Source: Delphinus delphis
Lineage: Eukaryota; Chordata; Mammalia; Artiodactyla; Delphinidae
Direction of reading: 5' to 3'
NCBI RefSeq assembly: GCF_949987515.2
Contig: NC_082694.2
Location: forward strand, 65,966,080 to 66,030,079
DNA length: 64,000 bases
Part shown: positions 24,675 to 37,060 of the stretch, one piece after another
How the letters are laid out: each line of letters begins with the position of its first letter
Numbering within the stretch: position 1 is the stretch's first letter
The notes under the pieces: generated by a model
What the model saw: only the letters and a program-made list of their open reading frames with translations
What the model was told of the DNA's origin: nothing
Database searches by the model: none
Made by a program: the position numbers and the translations under genes

Positions 24675-26800
24675 TATTTTCTCTCTCACCTTCCTGCCTA
24701 AGGAAATCAGTACCAAAATGCCTCCTCTGCACAGCAGCTGGAGGGGAGCAGGCCCCTAAAAAATGCCTGCTGGGTCAGTGGGTGAGGAGTGCGCTCGCAT
24801 GAGTGAATGCATGCATTTGTCTTTGGCCTATGAGGATGACATCACGGATTCTCCATCACAGAATATGTGAGGAGCTCAAATGACATTTCCCACAAGCAAG
24901 GAAGAGGCCCTGGTAAACGGAAGCCATAAGAGATCCCAGTCCCAGTGGCCCCAGATGCCCTTCCTCTGGGATCTCCCTTGCCCTTCTCTGAATTCTCAGT
25001 GGAGACAGACAATACCATCATCACATCTGGCCACGGATGGACATCCTGCTCCCCGTAGCTCCCCATCCCGGATGTGGACAAGTCTAGGTTAGGGAGAGAA
25101 AGTCAGCTTTCTTGTGTGCCAGCCTTGATCCAGGCAGTGCTGCCTGGATTACTGTGTTGACAAGACTTGGGCTCTGCTTCCGGACTTGGAAAAAGAGAGC
25201 TGTGATCAATGAGTGATATCGGTGCTGGGCATGGAAGGAAGGAGCCATGGTACCTGTGTGATGTGCTGGCCATTCCTGGCAAGGCCCTCTTCATACATTG
25301 AGACAGCCTTTCTTTCTCCTCTGAATGCAGGGGAGAAGGGACTTGTGTATCCAGAGGTCCAGATGGCCGTGGAATGTGAGTCCCGCAGAGGCTGGCCATG
25401 GGGATGGCAGTGACTGCCGGCCTATAGAGCAGCCAAGTGAACACCTAGGGCCAAGGTCATGGAGGTGAACTGGGGAGTGGAAGTGCCGGCTTGGCTGGGG
25501 TTTGGGCTCGTGACGATTCTGCTCACAGCCCGGATGCTTCCTCCCCCACAACACACACTTTGAGTTGTTCTTATAACACACAGCAGTCTGAACAGGACAC
25601 TTCTGTGACAGTAGGTGATGAAGACCGTGTGTCCTGCGTCCACTCCCGCCATTCTTGCCACTCTTGCCTGTGCTCAAAGGAGCACCAGCCTGGTGCGATG
25701 CTCTGTGAAAGCAGTATTCGATGTTCACCTGTTAAAGGCTCTGAGAAGGCCTGTATTAACAATAGAAGTACAGCTTGGATTTAGTCTGCCATTAGCCATG
25801 AAACCATTTTTTTTTCTAGGAGTAACAATGAACTGCCTCTGGAACTTGCATTCAAGAGAATACTTTCAAGGAATTATTATCCTTGGACAGATAACCTGGA
25901 TCGCCTCTTCCCAGTGGCACCCTTTCTGAGAGATCTGACCAGGGTCAGGGTACAGTCAGCAGCCAGGAGAGTGAAGCAAGAAGGCCGCCCATTCTCAGAT
26001 GCAGCTGTGACCTTAGCCTCGAAGGTTACGCCTGAGGCACTTGGCCAAGGCCCATGTGATCACCAACAGAGCACTGTCGAAAAGAAGTGACACGGTCAGA
26101 CAAGCACCCAAGAACTTGATTAAAGGTTCTTCCTGCAGAAAGAGGAGGTTATAACTATGACCACAAGTGCTAAGATTAAACCAGCCCATAAATGCAGTGA
26201 GCTTTTTAATCTGCTCATCCACCCTCTGGGTGAGACACAGACAGGAAGATAAATGAAATTGGCATTTTTTACTATGCACCTAGCTGGGTCAGTGACTCCC
26301 CGGGGCCAGGGGGTACGTGTTTCTCTGCATGCCTCATTTAGCCCTGCTCTCAGCCCCTTCCAGGCACTGGCCACTCTTCTCCCCTGTGCCTGCCTGAGCC
26401 CCTGACTGTCCCTTAGGCACTGAGGTTGGCTCATTAAGCTATTTGGGCCACCAGGCGCCCGTTTCTCACGTCCCTGTTCCATGGGCTCCGTCACATGCTG
26501 GCAGTTAAGAATACACTGTGTGCAAAGCCTGGGGTGCCTGGTGGGGGGCAGAGAGGGGCACCCCCATCCCATGCGGCATTAAAAGAGTACCTTCCACTGC
26601 AGTGTCAGCTAGACAGAAGTAGACAAGAAAAGAACCATACCCAAGCTGGGTTCTTGGGCCCTTGTCTGACCACATCGCTCCTTCTGCCCTACTGGTAATC
26701 ACGTGCTGGCCCAGGGTTTACGTGCAAGGTCAGGGTCTCGTCCACATGTGAGAATGAGCTGGGCCCTGGAGCAGCTGTATCCTTTATCCACTCCCAATTC
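24675..26800. other. CAPN13: CAPN13 intron W3-W4, middle
   Basis: No gene or clear repeat family was recognised. Confidence 0.4.
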
Positions 26801-26802
26801 CA

Positions 26803-26965
26803 AAATTAAGAGCCTGGGCTTTGGAGACTGACAGTGGCTGGGATCAGAGTTCCTCCTCTGCCACTTACTCTGTGGCCTTGGGAAAGTTGCTTAACCTCTC
26901 TGATGCTCAGTCTCCTCTGCAAGACGAAGATTATATGAATATCTGCCTCAGAGGATGGTAGGCCG
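26803..26965 (+). repeat. MIR SINE fossil
   Basis: AGAGCCTGGGCTTTGGAGAC, CCACTTACTCTGTGGCCTTGG, GTTGCTTAACCTCTCTGATG: sense-orientation MIR. Confidence 0.82.
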
Positions 26966-27966
26966 TAGTGCACGTCACACACTCAGCCAGGCCTGTCTCC
27001 AAGCCCTGCCTCCACACACGGGTTTCTTTTCCACGTGGGAATATTCCACTCGGGACTTTCTCCTGTGACCTGGAATCAGTGAACAAGTCCGCCCCTTCCT
27101 CACCTCTCCAGGCCTCTGTCTCCTCAGACAACATGAGCACAGATCAACACTGCCGCCACAACTCGATCATGCTTTAATTCCTCTCACCAGGCGGAGGCCT
27201 CCTGGATCCAGGAACTTAAGTTCAAAGGGTTGTGATTGTTTTGTTGTAACTTTTCAACAAACAGTCCTGCCCTCTGGCCTCAGTGGTCTGAAGGAGCAAG
27301 TGTGCCGGCCGCTGTATCTGGGACAGATGATGATGCGATCCCCTGGGCAAGGAAGGAACGTTCAGGCCACGGGGATGCCCTGCTCGCTGACAGAGGCAGG
27401 CTGCCGGGGGGGCCGGGTGCAGCCCCGGGGCCGCAGGCTAGGAGGGCTCCACTCCCAGGCCTCAAAGGTCCTGGTCGTGCTCAGATCAGCCTCCTACTGG
27501 CCTTGCTCAGGACAGTGCTGTGGAGACCCCAGCACAGCTCCCAAGGGGCCGCCAGCAAGGAAACAGCTATTTGAGTGGAACAGAGATGCCGGCTGTGACA
27601 GGGCATGGAGGAGGCTGGAGACCCATAAGGATCTCCCCTCTGCAGCCCATGGCACCATCCGTGCTATTTATCTGCTGTTGTCTCAGCTGGCGCAGGTTTT
27701 AGGATGCAGTCGTACAGACTGAGGACGCTGCGCCTGCCCTTCAAGGTGCTGCACAGAAAGAAGGACAGTTTTCTCCTCGGTCTCATTCCAACTCCACACA
27801 GGCAGAGACATTGATTTTTTTTCTTTCCATTTTTTTTTTTCCTGCTGCAGCCAAATGAGGTCAGAAGTTACATTAGTCCTTGGAGGTGAAAAGCAGCTGC
27901 ATTCATATCCCTTCTGCTGACTCTTGCTGGAGACCACTGACAGTTTTCCTTTTCTGTTCTTTGCAG
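26966..27966. other. CAPN13: CAPN13 intron before W4
   Basis: GC-richer and unassigned. The open frame at 27300-27722 has no known domain. It ends with the W4 acceptor. Confidence 0.4.
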
Positions 27967-28052
27967 ATTCAGTACAGGAGCGGCTGGGAATATCTTATCC
28001 GCCTGTGGAACCCCTGGGGCGAGAGCGAATGGAGAGGGCGCTGGAGTGACAG
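27967..28052 (+). pseudogene. CAPN13: CAPN13 exon W4: catalytic asparagine exon (intact)
   Basis: 86 nt, phase 0 to 2, acceptor TTTGCAG and donor GTGCGG. It encodes [20 protein letters not shown] then EWRGRWSDR. The Asn of 'LWNPWG' is the third member of the calpain triad. Its length equals the homologous 86-nt exon of CAPN3 (recalled). The donor GTGCGG is acceptable but not strong. Confidence 0.95.
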
Positions 28053-28204
28053 GTGCGGCTTTTGGAAACCTCTCTCTCTCCTTCATGGAGACCCGGTGTT
28101 TGGAGAGCATTCTGACCCATGAGGGCAGCAGGTAGATCTCACTGCAGGTCTGTCCAGCTCACACCTGTGTGTGACTTTCAGTCGAACTCACACTCCCGTG
28201 CTGC

Positions 28205-28345
28205 CATTCACCAAGCATCATTTAAACACCTGCTGTGTACTCTGGGCTAAGCACACTGTGCTGGGTGGGTGCCGTGGGATGCATACAGATGACAAGAGAC
28301 AGTGTCTGTCCTCCAGAAGGAAGCAGTCTTGAGCGATGAACCCAT
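28205..28345. repeat. Ancient interspersed repeat fragment
   Basis: AAACACCTGCTGTGTACTCTG, CACTGTGCTGGGTGGG, then ...CAGTGTCTGTCCTCCAGAAGG. This resembles the left end of the long ancient repeat also seen at 30890, 41870 and 55815. Confidence 0.5.
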
Positions 28346-30082
28346 ATAGCTAGAATAAGTACGAAATTAAAAGAGGGGTAGGGCAGGGCAGGAGTCGAGT
28401 TCTACTTGGCAGACACAGATGGAGAGAAGGAGTCTCCTTCCATAAAAGGAGCCCATGGGATTCTGATCCAGAAGATGCCATGTCATCAGGATGGAAAAGA
28501 CTTCATTTTAGGGGGAGCTGGGGAGCTGAGGCAAAGATCTGGCTGATTGCTTGGCTCAGGCGACCTGCGTCGTCCATCCTGCCCTATTGGTCCAGACTCC
28601 CGCGAGCAGCCAGTGCCTTGCTGGCAGTAGGAGTGAACAAAGCTACGTGGGTCTCAGATGCCTCTGCTGGCCGTGTCCCAGGCAGTTGCTCGCTGACCCA
28701 GCTGACCTATGGGGCCCCCGCTGTGTGGTCTGTAGTTCCCGGAGAGCTGGGCTGGTGTTTCCCAGCTGCCAGGAGGACGGATCCCTGGTCCCCACCCCTT
28801 TGCTGACTAAGAACGAGATGACAGGCCTGAGAGGGATGGCAGGCCAGCCACAGGGGACTGGCTCCTCTCAGCGGCCAGCAAGGCCCAGCCTGCCCGCAGG
28901 TCTCTGAGGGCCTGTGTTAGACCCACGGAAAGAGTCGAGACACGTTGGCCAGCCGTGGCAGCTTAGCACAAGGGAGAACATGACCTGAAAGGAAATACAT
29001 TGCGTTCAAGCAGGTGAAAATCAATACACGGGAAGTGTGTTCTGGAGGCAAATGCAGAGTTCTCCCGTCCCTGCCTGAGCCTGATGCCCCAGGCTGGGCG
29101 GTGCCCGCCAGCGGAGGCGCCTGCACAGGTGGGGCTGGAGGGTAGGAATGTGAGAGAGAGGGAGAGGGAGAGACATGAATTCTTAGCATAAACCTGGGTG
29201 TGACCTCCCTCAGATGCCCCCTGGAGAACAGGGCAGCTGAATCCCCTCCTCCCGCACAGAAGGGGAATGAAATTGCAAAACCACGAACCGCTGGACAATA
29301 TTTTTACTCCCCGCCGCACTCTCTCCTTTTATGTTGCCTCTGTCCTTTCTTCCTCCCTGGGGATATCCATGGCCCTTTCCAGCCCTTCCCAATCATCACC
29401 CCAAGCTGCCCAATATGGCGCGGGGTGGGATCCGATTAGCCTGAATCCCTGATTCGGCGTTGGCTTTTGCAGTAGGAGTGGAGGAAGGGCAGGTGTCAGA
29501 GGCACAGTCCCCTTGAGTAGAAGAGGCAAGAAATTCACGTGAGCTGACGTTCTGCCCACGTCCCCCGGGCTAAAGATCAAATGACCAGTGAAGGCAATAA
29601 GGGACCCCAGGGGTCAGGGAAGAGAAGCTTCCCATGGGCGGGCCTGTTCAAGGAAAGCTTCTTGAATGGGGTTGAACTGGAGTTCAACCAAAAAAAAAGT
29701 ATGACTCACTTTGGAAGCCATCCCTAGGTAGGCGGGAAGTGTCGGCTGCTGCGCTGAGCCAGGAACATCTGTAGTGTGTTCAGGGCCAAGAAGCTGGCCT
29801 GGGGCAGAGGAACCTAGGGGAGACGTGTCGGGGGCTGGAACCAGAGAGCCTGGTGCCAGCTGAGAGGTTTGGATTTGTACCTACAGGCGTGGGGGTTCAC
29901 AAAGGCCTTTGAGCAGGGAGGAGAGGTGTGCAGAGCGGGGACGGGGGGTGGACCCTGCCACACCTACTCTGGAGGACCACGTACCCCGGCTGAGGACTGA
30001 GGTTCACCATTCCCCACCAGCAACCGGGCTGGAAGGAAGCGATATGGCCGCATCATCACTGTCTCTGTGCACTGGTCGATTT
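28346..30082. other. CAPN13: CAPN13 intron W4-W5, unassigned part
   Basis: No gene or confident repeat. A GAGAGAGGGAGAGGGAGAG patch lies at 29153-29172. Confidence 0.4.
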
Positions 30083-30096
30083 CTTCCCTACGTTTT

Positions 30097-30413
30097 TTAA
30101 AATTAATTAATTATTTTTGACTGCGTTGGGTCTTCGTTGCTGCGCGCAGGCTTTCTCTAGTTGCGGCGAGCGGGGGCTCCTCTTCATTGCGGTGTGCGGG
30201 CTTCTCACTGCGGTGGCTTCTCTTGTGGAGCATGGGCTCTAGGCACGGGGGCTTCAGCAGTTGTGGCTCACAGACTCTAGAGCGCAGGCTCAGTAGTTCT
30301 GGTACATGGGCTTCATTGCTCCATGGCATGTGGGATCTTCCCAGACCAGGGCTCGAACTGTATCCGCTGCACTGGCAGGAGGATTCTTAACCACTGCGCC
30401 ACCAGGGAAGCTG
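30097..30413 (-). mobile_element. CHR-type SINE with 14-bp target-site duplication
   Basis: Antisense: AATTAATTAATTATTTTTGAC tail, GGGTCTTCGTTGCTGCG, GTGGGATCTTCCCAGACC, ending CCACTGCGCCACCAGGGAAG. Flanked by CTTCCCTACGTTTT at 30083-30096 and 30414-30427. Confidence 0.94.
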
Positions 30414-30889
30414 CTTCCCTACGTTTTAAGGAGTGGAGACGGATGGGGAGGGCGGGTGGTCTAATCTCAACCATAATGGAAATTTCAATCACACACACTT
30501 AAAGACAAACTTGCATGAATCGATAGTGTATTGATTTACACTACGTTTATTTTCCCTTACACACTGCAGAAAATGTAATTATCACTTAATTATAAAATTA
30601 CCATTTTACAATAACACATCTGACTGGCTCGGCCTGCAGCCAGAAGCCTGAGTGGTCCCTGCGTTGCTCTCCTGGCACAGAGGTGACCCAGGCCCTCCAT
30701 GCAAGTCAGTCCCAGAGAAGGGTCTCATTACACTTTTGTGCCTTGGGGGCCGTCGCCTATGGGTGTGCCTCCACTTTCAGGAGTGGGCTGGGAAGTGACA
30801 GATGCTCCCTTCTGCCTGTGAGGCCTCCCTCCTTCACCGCAGACTCTAGGACTAGCTTCTGGAGCACATTATCCCAATGAAGTAGACAG

Positions 30890-31690
30890 ATTATGGCATC
30901 CTGCTATGTGCCAAGGCATTGTGTTAAAGCCCTATGACGGATAATATAATGGTGAGCAAGGTCACTGATCTCATGACACTTGGAGTCTAATGGGGGACAG
31001 CAAGAAATAAACAAGCACTAGTAACACAGGGTGCTAAGTGCTGAGATGGGAGTGGTACGGTGTGCCGTGCGGGCTCCAAGGAAGGGCACCCCAGGGGGGA
31101 CAGGGAATGTTTCCCAGCAGAAGTGCCTTTTAGGAGGAAAGATGAGTAAAAGTTATTGGGTTATAGGACTGAAAGGAGGAAGTGTATTCCAGGCAGAGGG
31201 AGCATCATGGTGAAGGCCAAGGCGGGTCTGGGTTGGTTGCTGCCACTGCCACCAGACAGACAGGTATTTCTAAGGAAATGAAGACGTTCATTATTGCTGG
31301 AGTGTACAGTTCAAGGGCGGGGGGACAGGGAGCTGCTCGGGTAAACCTGGAGAGGTAGGCAGAGGCCAAGTTCTCTTTCAGAGTTTGAAGTTCATCCTGA
31401 GAGTAAAAGGGCAGCACTGATGTGTTTGAAGCAGGGAAATGCCCTAACCAGACTTCTGTTTTAGAAAGATTGTTTTGATTGGAGGTGTAGAGTATGAACA
31501 GGAAAGCGGGCCGGACTGAGTTCCGGGAGGCCGGTGAGCAGTCCAAGAGGGAGATGAGGGTTCTTGAACTTGAAAACAGCAATAAGGATGGAAATAATTC
31601 GATGGCTTTGAGAGGGGTTTAGGAGGTAGAATCAATAAATCATTAATATTTGGTGATGGCTTGGACGTGGAGGGTATGAGAGAGAATAAC
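30890..31690. repeat. Long ancient interspersed repeat, family not named
   Basis: Recognisable high-copy text in order: TGAGCAAGGTCACTGATCTC, AAACAAGCACTAGTAAC, TTCCAGGCAGAGGGAGC, GGTAGGCAGAGGCCAAG, GAAGCAGGGAAATGCCC, AGATTGTTTTGATTGG. Similar text occurs at 41870-42440 and 55815-56000. I know the pattern but not the family name. Confidence 0.55.
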
Positions 31691-31993
31691 CCTTCATGTT
31701 CTCACTTGGGCAATAGAAGGAGGCAGAGGATGAGTACATTTTGGGATACGTTGATTTCAAGGTCACGGTGGGGCTGTGGTGGAGACAAGGAATGGACCAT
31801 AGCATGTATTCATCTGAAGCTCAGGAAAGAGGATGGGGCTGGGGGACAGCTTGGAAGCCATCAGCATAGAATCACCAGGTAGAGCGACACGGCCCACTCA
31901 CACCCAGAAACTACTGGAGGCCTGTGCAAAGGGCCCCTGTCGGGCCATGTGTGGTTGAGATGAAACATCCTAGGTCTGTCTCTCCACGCCCAG

Positions 31994-32068
31994 GTCTCTG
32001 GAGTGGCAGGAAACCCACGACCGACGGAAAAGCCAGTTGTATGAAAATAAGGATGATGGCGAGTTTTG
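31994..32068 (+). pseudogene. CAPN13: CAPN13 exon W5: end of protease core (intact)
   Basis: 75 nt, phase 2 to 2, acceptor CCCAG at 31989-31993 and donor GTACTT. Joined to W4 it reads (R)[19 protein letters not shown] then DDGEFW. 'DGEFWMS' across the W5/W6 junction is the conserved calpain motif closing the catalytic domain. Confidence 0.94.
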
Positions 32069-33090
32069 GTACTTACACTTTTTTCAAAATTAGATTTTAA
32101 ATCTTTAACTATTGCCCAAACCCTCAATCCCCACCCTTTTCCCTAAACTTTTGTGAGAATAAAGATTCGCTTTTCAGAGATCTAGGTAGAAGGAGGCTAT
32201 TTTCTCCACCAAGACACAAAAGCTTTGAAAAGGAAATTGTGTGTTCTTTCTTTGCATGAAAGGTATTTCCTCTCTGAAATGTTAGAACTCGCAGGAAATG
32301 TTAATGGTAGAAGGGAATATTGGCACCAAAGCTTTGAAACCACCAGTTTCCTGGAAACCAGGATGCATGGTTATCATGCCTGTAACTTCTTTTGCCATCT
32401 TTTTTGGAGCCCTGGAGTGCCACAGTCTTTCCTGGCATGAGTCGCAAGAGAGGAACATGGGGGTTAATCTCCCAGCCCTGACTCTAGTCAGGTGTCATCA
32501 CCCAGCAGCTATGTAGGACTAGATGTTTTACAACACATCCCCAGCCCTATGCTCACATCTTAAAGAATAAGATGGACATTTCTCTGAAGGGTTGTCTGGT
32601 TTATTCAGTGACATACTTAAATAAAATTTAGCATGTGTGAAAAAGAGACTGGGTCTAAGTAATTAAGAATCAGAGGGACAAATATAAATTAGGAGGAAGA
32701 ATATTTCCAGTATCGCAACTTTAATCACAGGTATGATTTTAGGTGTTGAATCCATTGTATTCTGATAAGACCCCAACCGTGCATTTGGCAAAGGGCCCTA
32801 GGGAAAGGTGATTTTCTTAGCGGTGTGTAGGACCCAGGACAGAAAGAGACTGGCAGTCGTCTTGCTGGCCGTGAGAGGGACCTGAAGAACTCATAATTTG
32901 ACTCTGTCCTTGTCCTTCCAACCACTGGAGACATCAGAAGTGTATCTGACCACGAAGGAACCAGAATGGGGCTCTGGCCTTTGGGTTGGACGGTGGTAAA
33001 TCAACGGATACTATAGTTGACAGGCAGAGGTACAGTGAAGTTATGGGACAAACCCGTAGTCATTAAGTGATGTGTCTCTCTTTATAACAG
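32069..33090. other. CAPN13: CAPN13 intron W5-W6
   Basis: About 1.0 kb; no gene or clear repeat recognised. Confidence 0.45.
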
Positions 33091-33233
33091 GATGTCATGT
33101 CAAGATTTCCGAGATAACTTCTGCCTATTTATATGTAAGCAAGTTCCAATCAGCCTGGACCATGGAAACGCACTCCATGAAAGATGGTCCCAACTGATGT
33201 TTAAGAACCACTTAATTCCAGGAAATGCGGAAG
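33091..33233 (+). pseudogene. CAPN13: CAPN13 exon W6: start of C2-like domain (intact)
   Basis: 143 nt, phase 2 to 1, acceptor AACAG and donor GTAGTT. It encodes (W)[38 protein letters not shown] and NHLIPGNAE(G). One codon shorter than recalled human CAPN13 just after the MSCQDF motif, in frame. Begins the beta-sandwich domain that follows the protease core in calpains. No lesion. Confidence 0.94.
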
Positions 33234-33524
33234 GTAGTTATGACCTTGGTAATTATTCTGCCAGAGGGGAAGCTGCTAGCCTTTGCCCTATCCCAGCTTC
33301 AGCTCTCAGTGGCTCTCGATTCTAGACCATCAGCCTGAAGAAGAGGACTTTGTCAGCCCAGAGGGACAGCTATACTTCTCCAGGGGAATGATTGCTGGTG
33401 GGGGTGGGCCGGAGAATCTCCAGTGTGAATCCCCTGCTCTCTTGCTTTCCCACTGTCCTTCTACTAAGCTCCGTCCACCTCCCAAGAGTAGAACGGGCCC
33501 ACTGCTCTTCAGTAATTATCCAGG

Positions 33525-33734
33525 GGCTTCCCTGGTGGCGCAGTGGTTGAGAGTCCACCTGCCGATGCAGGGGACGCGGGTTCGTGCCCCGGTCCGGGAA
33601 GATCCCACATGCCGCAGAGCGGCTGGGCCCGTGAGCCATGGCCGCTGAGCCTGCGCGTCCGGAGCCTGTGCTCCGCAACGGGAGAGGCCACAACAGTGAG
33701 AGGCCCGTGTACCGCGGAAAAAAAAAAAAAAAAA
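33525..33734 (+). mobile_element. Young cetacean CHR-type SINE, 11-bp target-site duplication
   Basis: Complete tRNA-derived SINE: head GGCTTCCCTGGTGGCGCAG with an A-box-like TGGCGCAGTGGTTGAGAGT, B-box-like GGTTCGTGCCC, body to GAGGCCCGTGTACCGCGG, then a poly-A tail. Flanked by perfect AATTATCCAGG at 33514-33524 and 33735-33745. It has the least decayed sequence of the SINEs here. This family is the main evidence for a cetacean source. Confidence 0.97.
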
Positions 33735-33745
33735 ATTATCCAGGA

Positions 33746-34719
33746 CATTGGGGGAGCTATGAAAAGAACACTGGGCAAAAGTCAGGGCCTGGGTTAAACC
33801 ATTGTTTTTGCCACATTTTGGCTTTGTGACTCTGGTCTCTCTGTCCTCAGTCTCCCCAACTGTACATAGTGGAACTTAGTCATCTCCATCTTCCCCTTGA
33901 AGCCACAGAGCACCATCCAGGCCTCAGGGAGCACATTCCTGCCCATGTTGGTTGATGTATCCTGCAGCACCATACTGAGATCCCGGAGGTGGGCACCTCA
34001 GAACCTGTCTTTGGGCTCCCGGGAGATGAATCTCATTGATGTGATTTTAAGAGAGTGAGTGACATACTCTCACTGCACCTCCGGCTCCCCGTCTGTGACA
34101 TGGTTGAGTGAAATATCACCCTCTGAAGATGAACCTGAGTGTGCTCACACATCCTGAATAGGAAAAGCTATACAAACAACATAGTTGTGCGTGTGTGTTT
34201 GTGTGTGTGGGTGTGTTTGCACCTTGACACGTGCATTCCCTCACCTTGGCACCAGCCTGTCGAGAATCGTACGCTTGAATGACCCCACGCCTCCAGGCTC
34301 TTCACTCTGCTGGTCAGAGAACCTAGTCACCAGGAGACCATGGACAGATTCTAAGAAACCACCGAGTCGCTCGGGCAGCAAGTTTACTGATTCATCTTCC
34401 TGAGCTGCACCTGTCTGACTGCGGGCCAGCACCCCCAGATATTAGTGCAGATCGATGAACTGACCAAAATTATACATTGTGCCATCTGTAGTAATTCCTT
34501 ACAAGGGAGAGAGGGAAGGGAGGCAGCCGGCGAGCACCTGTTCTGTGCTGCTAAGTGCACTTGAGTGTGTCATCGTTTGATCCTCACAAAAAGCCGATGA
34601 CTGAGGTGGCCTCTATGTCTCCCTATTCCCCTTTCAGAGCTTCCCAATCGTACCCCAACCTTCTGATGTCTATTAATTCATTTCTAGCTTGTCTCATCTT
34701 CATTTATTTTTCATACATT
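33746..34719. other. CAPN13: CAPN13 intron W6-W7, left part
   Basis: Unassigned apart from an imperfect GT-rich patch at 34183-34220. Confidence 0.45.
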
Positions 34720-34735
34720 ATCTCTCATGCATTTG

Positions 34736-35058
34736 GTTGTGTTGTTTTGGTTTGGTTTTTTTGGCTGTGTCAGGTGTTTCGTTGCAGCACGCAGGCCCTT
34801 TGTTGCAGTGTGCAGGCTCCTCTCTAGCTGTGGTGCACAGTCTCAGTAGTTGTGGCATGCGGGCTCTCTAGTTGTGTGTGGGCTCGGTAGTTGTGGCACG
34901 CGGGCTCAGTAGTTGGGGCGCGTGGGCTTAGCAGTTATGGCTCGCGGGCTTAGTTGCCCGGCGACATGTGGGATCTTAGTTCCCCGACCAGGGATTGAAC
35001 TCGCCTCCCCTGCGTTGGAAGACGGATTTTCAACCACTGGACCACCAGGGAAGTCCCG
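34736..35058 (-). mobile_element. CHR-type SINE with 16-bp target-site duplication
   Basis: Antisense, older copy with several GTAGTTGTGGCACGCGGGC-type repeats inside, ending CAACCACTGGACCACCAGGG. Flanked by ATCTCTCATGCATTTG at 34720-34735 and 35059-35074. Confidence 0.95.
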
Positions 35059-35289
35059 ATCTCTCATGCATTTGAATCTAATGGTTTTCATGTTAGTTGT
35101 CTCCCTCTGGCTTTGGTGAGGACTCTTGGGTAGCAGAGTTCTATGAATTGCCATCTCTCTGCCTCTCTTCCTCTGTTTCCATTGATGCTTGGGGGATTGA
35201 CACCATTTCATGGCTCCATGGTTGTCACCAATGCATACCTGAGGCCTCTGGAATTCCACTTATTATTATAAAAATAGCCCTCAACTTTA

Positions 35290-35450
35290 CAGTGTAAGAA
35301 ACATTTTCACCAAGTAGGAACTATACTTTCCCTCCTTATTTTTAAGAGGAGGAGACTGAGGCTCACAAAATAAAGAAGCTTGTGTCACAACTAGTAACTG
35401 TGGGGAATGGGACCCAGGCCTTGGTCTATTAGCCCAAAGCCAGAGATTCC
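35290..35450 (-). repeat. MIR-like fossil
   Basis: AGGAGGAGACTGAGGCTCAC, then CACAACTAGTAACTGTGGGG: antisense MIR core, diverged. Confidence 0.6.
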
Positions 35451-35554
35451 CTCACAACCATCACAACACTGAACTGGCTCTCTGAAGTGGTCACAGTCCC
35501 ATCCTGGAATGCCAGAGACGAGCTGAAGTCCACTCACTGCCCTTTTTCATGCAG

Positions 35555-35697
35555 GACCCCAGAGGGACATGCAGTACATCTTCTCTGTGCCAGAAAGCAT
35601 GGAAAACAACAATGTCATCGTGTCCTTCAATTTTGTCTTGCCACAAAATTTAAAGACAACAGACAGGACATTTCCACTGAAGTCCGAGGTGTTCAAG
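35555..35697 (+). pseudogene. CAPN13: CAPN13 exon W7: C2-like domain (intact)
   Basis: 143 nt, phase 1 to 0, acceptor CATGCAG and donor GTAAGG. It encodes (G)PQRDMQYIFSVPESMENN, NVIVSFNFVLPQNLK and TTDRTFPLKSEVFK. Homology is the C2-like domain with the usual sequence divergence of CAPN13. No stop or shift. Confidence 0.92.
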
Positions 35698-36555
35698 GTA
35701 AGGCAGCATGCTTCCGGGCTTTGCCCTTTGAAAGGACATTTCTGTACACCTTGGAGAAAGCAACCAGCTAGGCTGGGGGATTTCACCCAGCTGCAGACTC
35801 AGAAATAAAACCCAAAGCGTGATAGAGTTCAGTGGGTGCAACTCTGTAAATCTGCAGGAAAACCTGAGACAAAGGAGGTTACAGTGGGCACAGCTCCTGC
35901 CCTTGCCACTTGTCAGCACTTCCTGCTGCAGGCTCTGATGCTTGTTCCTTAAAAAGTAGTCTGGTCCGAGACCAGCTGTTGCAACAGTGCAGATTCCTGG
36001 GGTCACCCCCAAACATTCTGAGTCCCGATCTCCATGGACGGAGCCTGAAAATCTGTATTGTAATGAGCTCCCCAGGGACTGCTTATACACAGAGATGTCT
36101 GAGAATCATTGGCTAAACTCTGGGAGGAGTTTAAGGGAAAAAACAATCCTGGGTATACAGCCGGGAGGTACGTTTTTCTCTTATGCTTACACCAAAATCG
36201 GTCAAAGCTCCATGGTTGGCTTACGAGCATCTGCTTGGTCACTCATCCAAGACCAGGTCTTCCTCTCCACCTAGCCTCCCCTCCCCTCTGATGGCTCTTC
36301 AGCCAGCCCTTCAGCTCCTAAGGGGCCATCCCACCACACAACACCTGCACACACACTAACTGTGAGTAGGTGATCAGGGAATTCCTTTTTTTTTTCTTTT
36401 TTAATACCATGCAAAAGAAAGGAGTTACAAAAGAAAATCTGATACCTGTGCTCCCTCCTCCTTTCCCAAATAGTTTAATGCATCCCACAGATAAAGTGCA
36501 GGGTTCTCAAATCATACACCCCACAGCCTCTCTGCACGAACATGGGTAACTAAGA
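35698..36555. other. CAPN13: CAPN13 intron W7-W8, left part
   Basis: No gene or confident repeat recognised. Confidence 0.4.
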
Positions 36556-36559
36556 TCGT

Positions 36560-37060
36560 GCAACCATCAAATGCTGGGATCCCCTGTCCCCATATTACAG
36601 GTGAAGAAACTGAGGCCCAGTGACGTGAAGTGACACAGTTAATGGCAGAGCTGGGGACCGGGTGCCAGATGTCCCTCGAGCCTTCAGTCAAACACACTCA
36701 TCACTTGTGTGGCTGGAGCTCTGACAGCATCTCTACGAAGGATCCCAGGAATGTTCACTGAGACTAAGGCAACATTCACAACTAGGGCCTTAGCCCCGTC
36801 ATGGACAGGCAGGGCTCCTGGGTCCTGAAACAGTCCTGTGCGCTGGCTGTGGTTCACTCTAATACGAAGGCCTCACTGATAGAGAACTTCAGAGTTCCAA
36901 ACATGTTCACATTCACTGTCTCAAAAACCCCAGTACTCCTGCTTTTATAGATGTGGAAACCAAAAGTCAGCGTGAATGACCTGCCCAAGGTGCAGCTGGG
37001 TGGTGACAGGGGAGTGCCCGATACCAGAACTTGTGGTCCCAGGACCAGGGCTCTCAGCAG
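36560..37060 (-). repeat. Two MIR fossils
   Basis: 36585-36690: TACAGGTGAAGAAACTGAGG, AATGGCAGAGCTGGGGACC. 36885-37045: TTTATAGATGTGGAAACC, AATGACCTGCCCAAGGTGC. Both antisense. Confidence 0.65.

Noticed and set aside
33092..33325. MSCQDF... as a possible start codon of a short gene
   Set aside because: The Met is internal to the calpain EFW-MS motif; exon W6 begins in mid-codon after an acceptor AG.
33525..33600. A and B box-like motifs suggesting a tRNA gene
   Set aside because: They belong to the tRNA-derived head of a SINE; no cloverleaf or tRNA 3' end follows.
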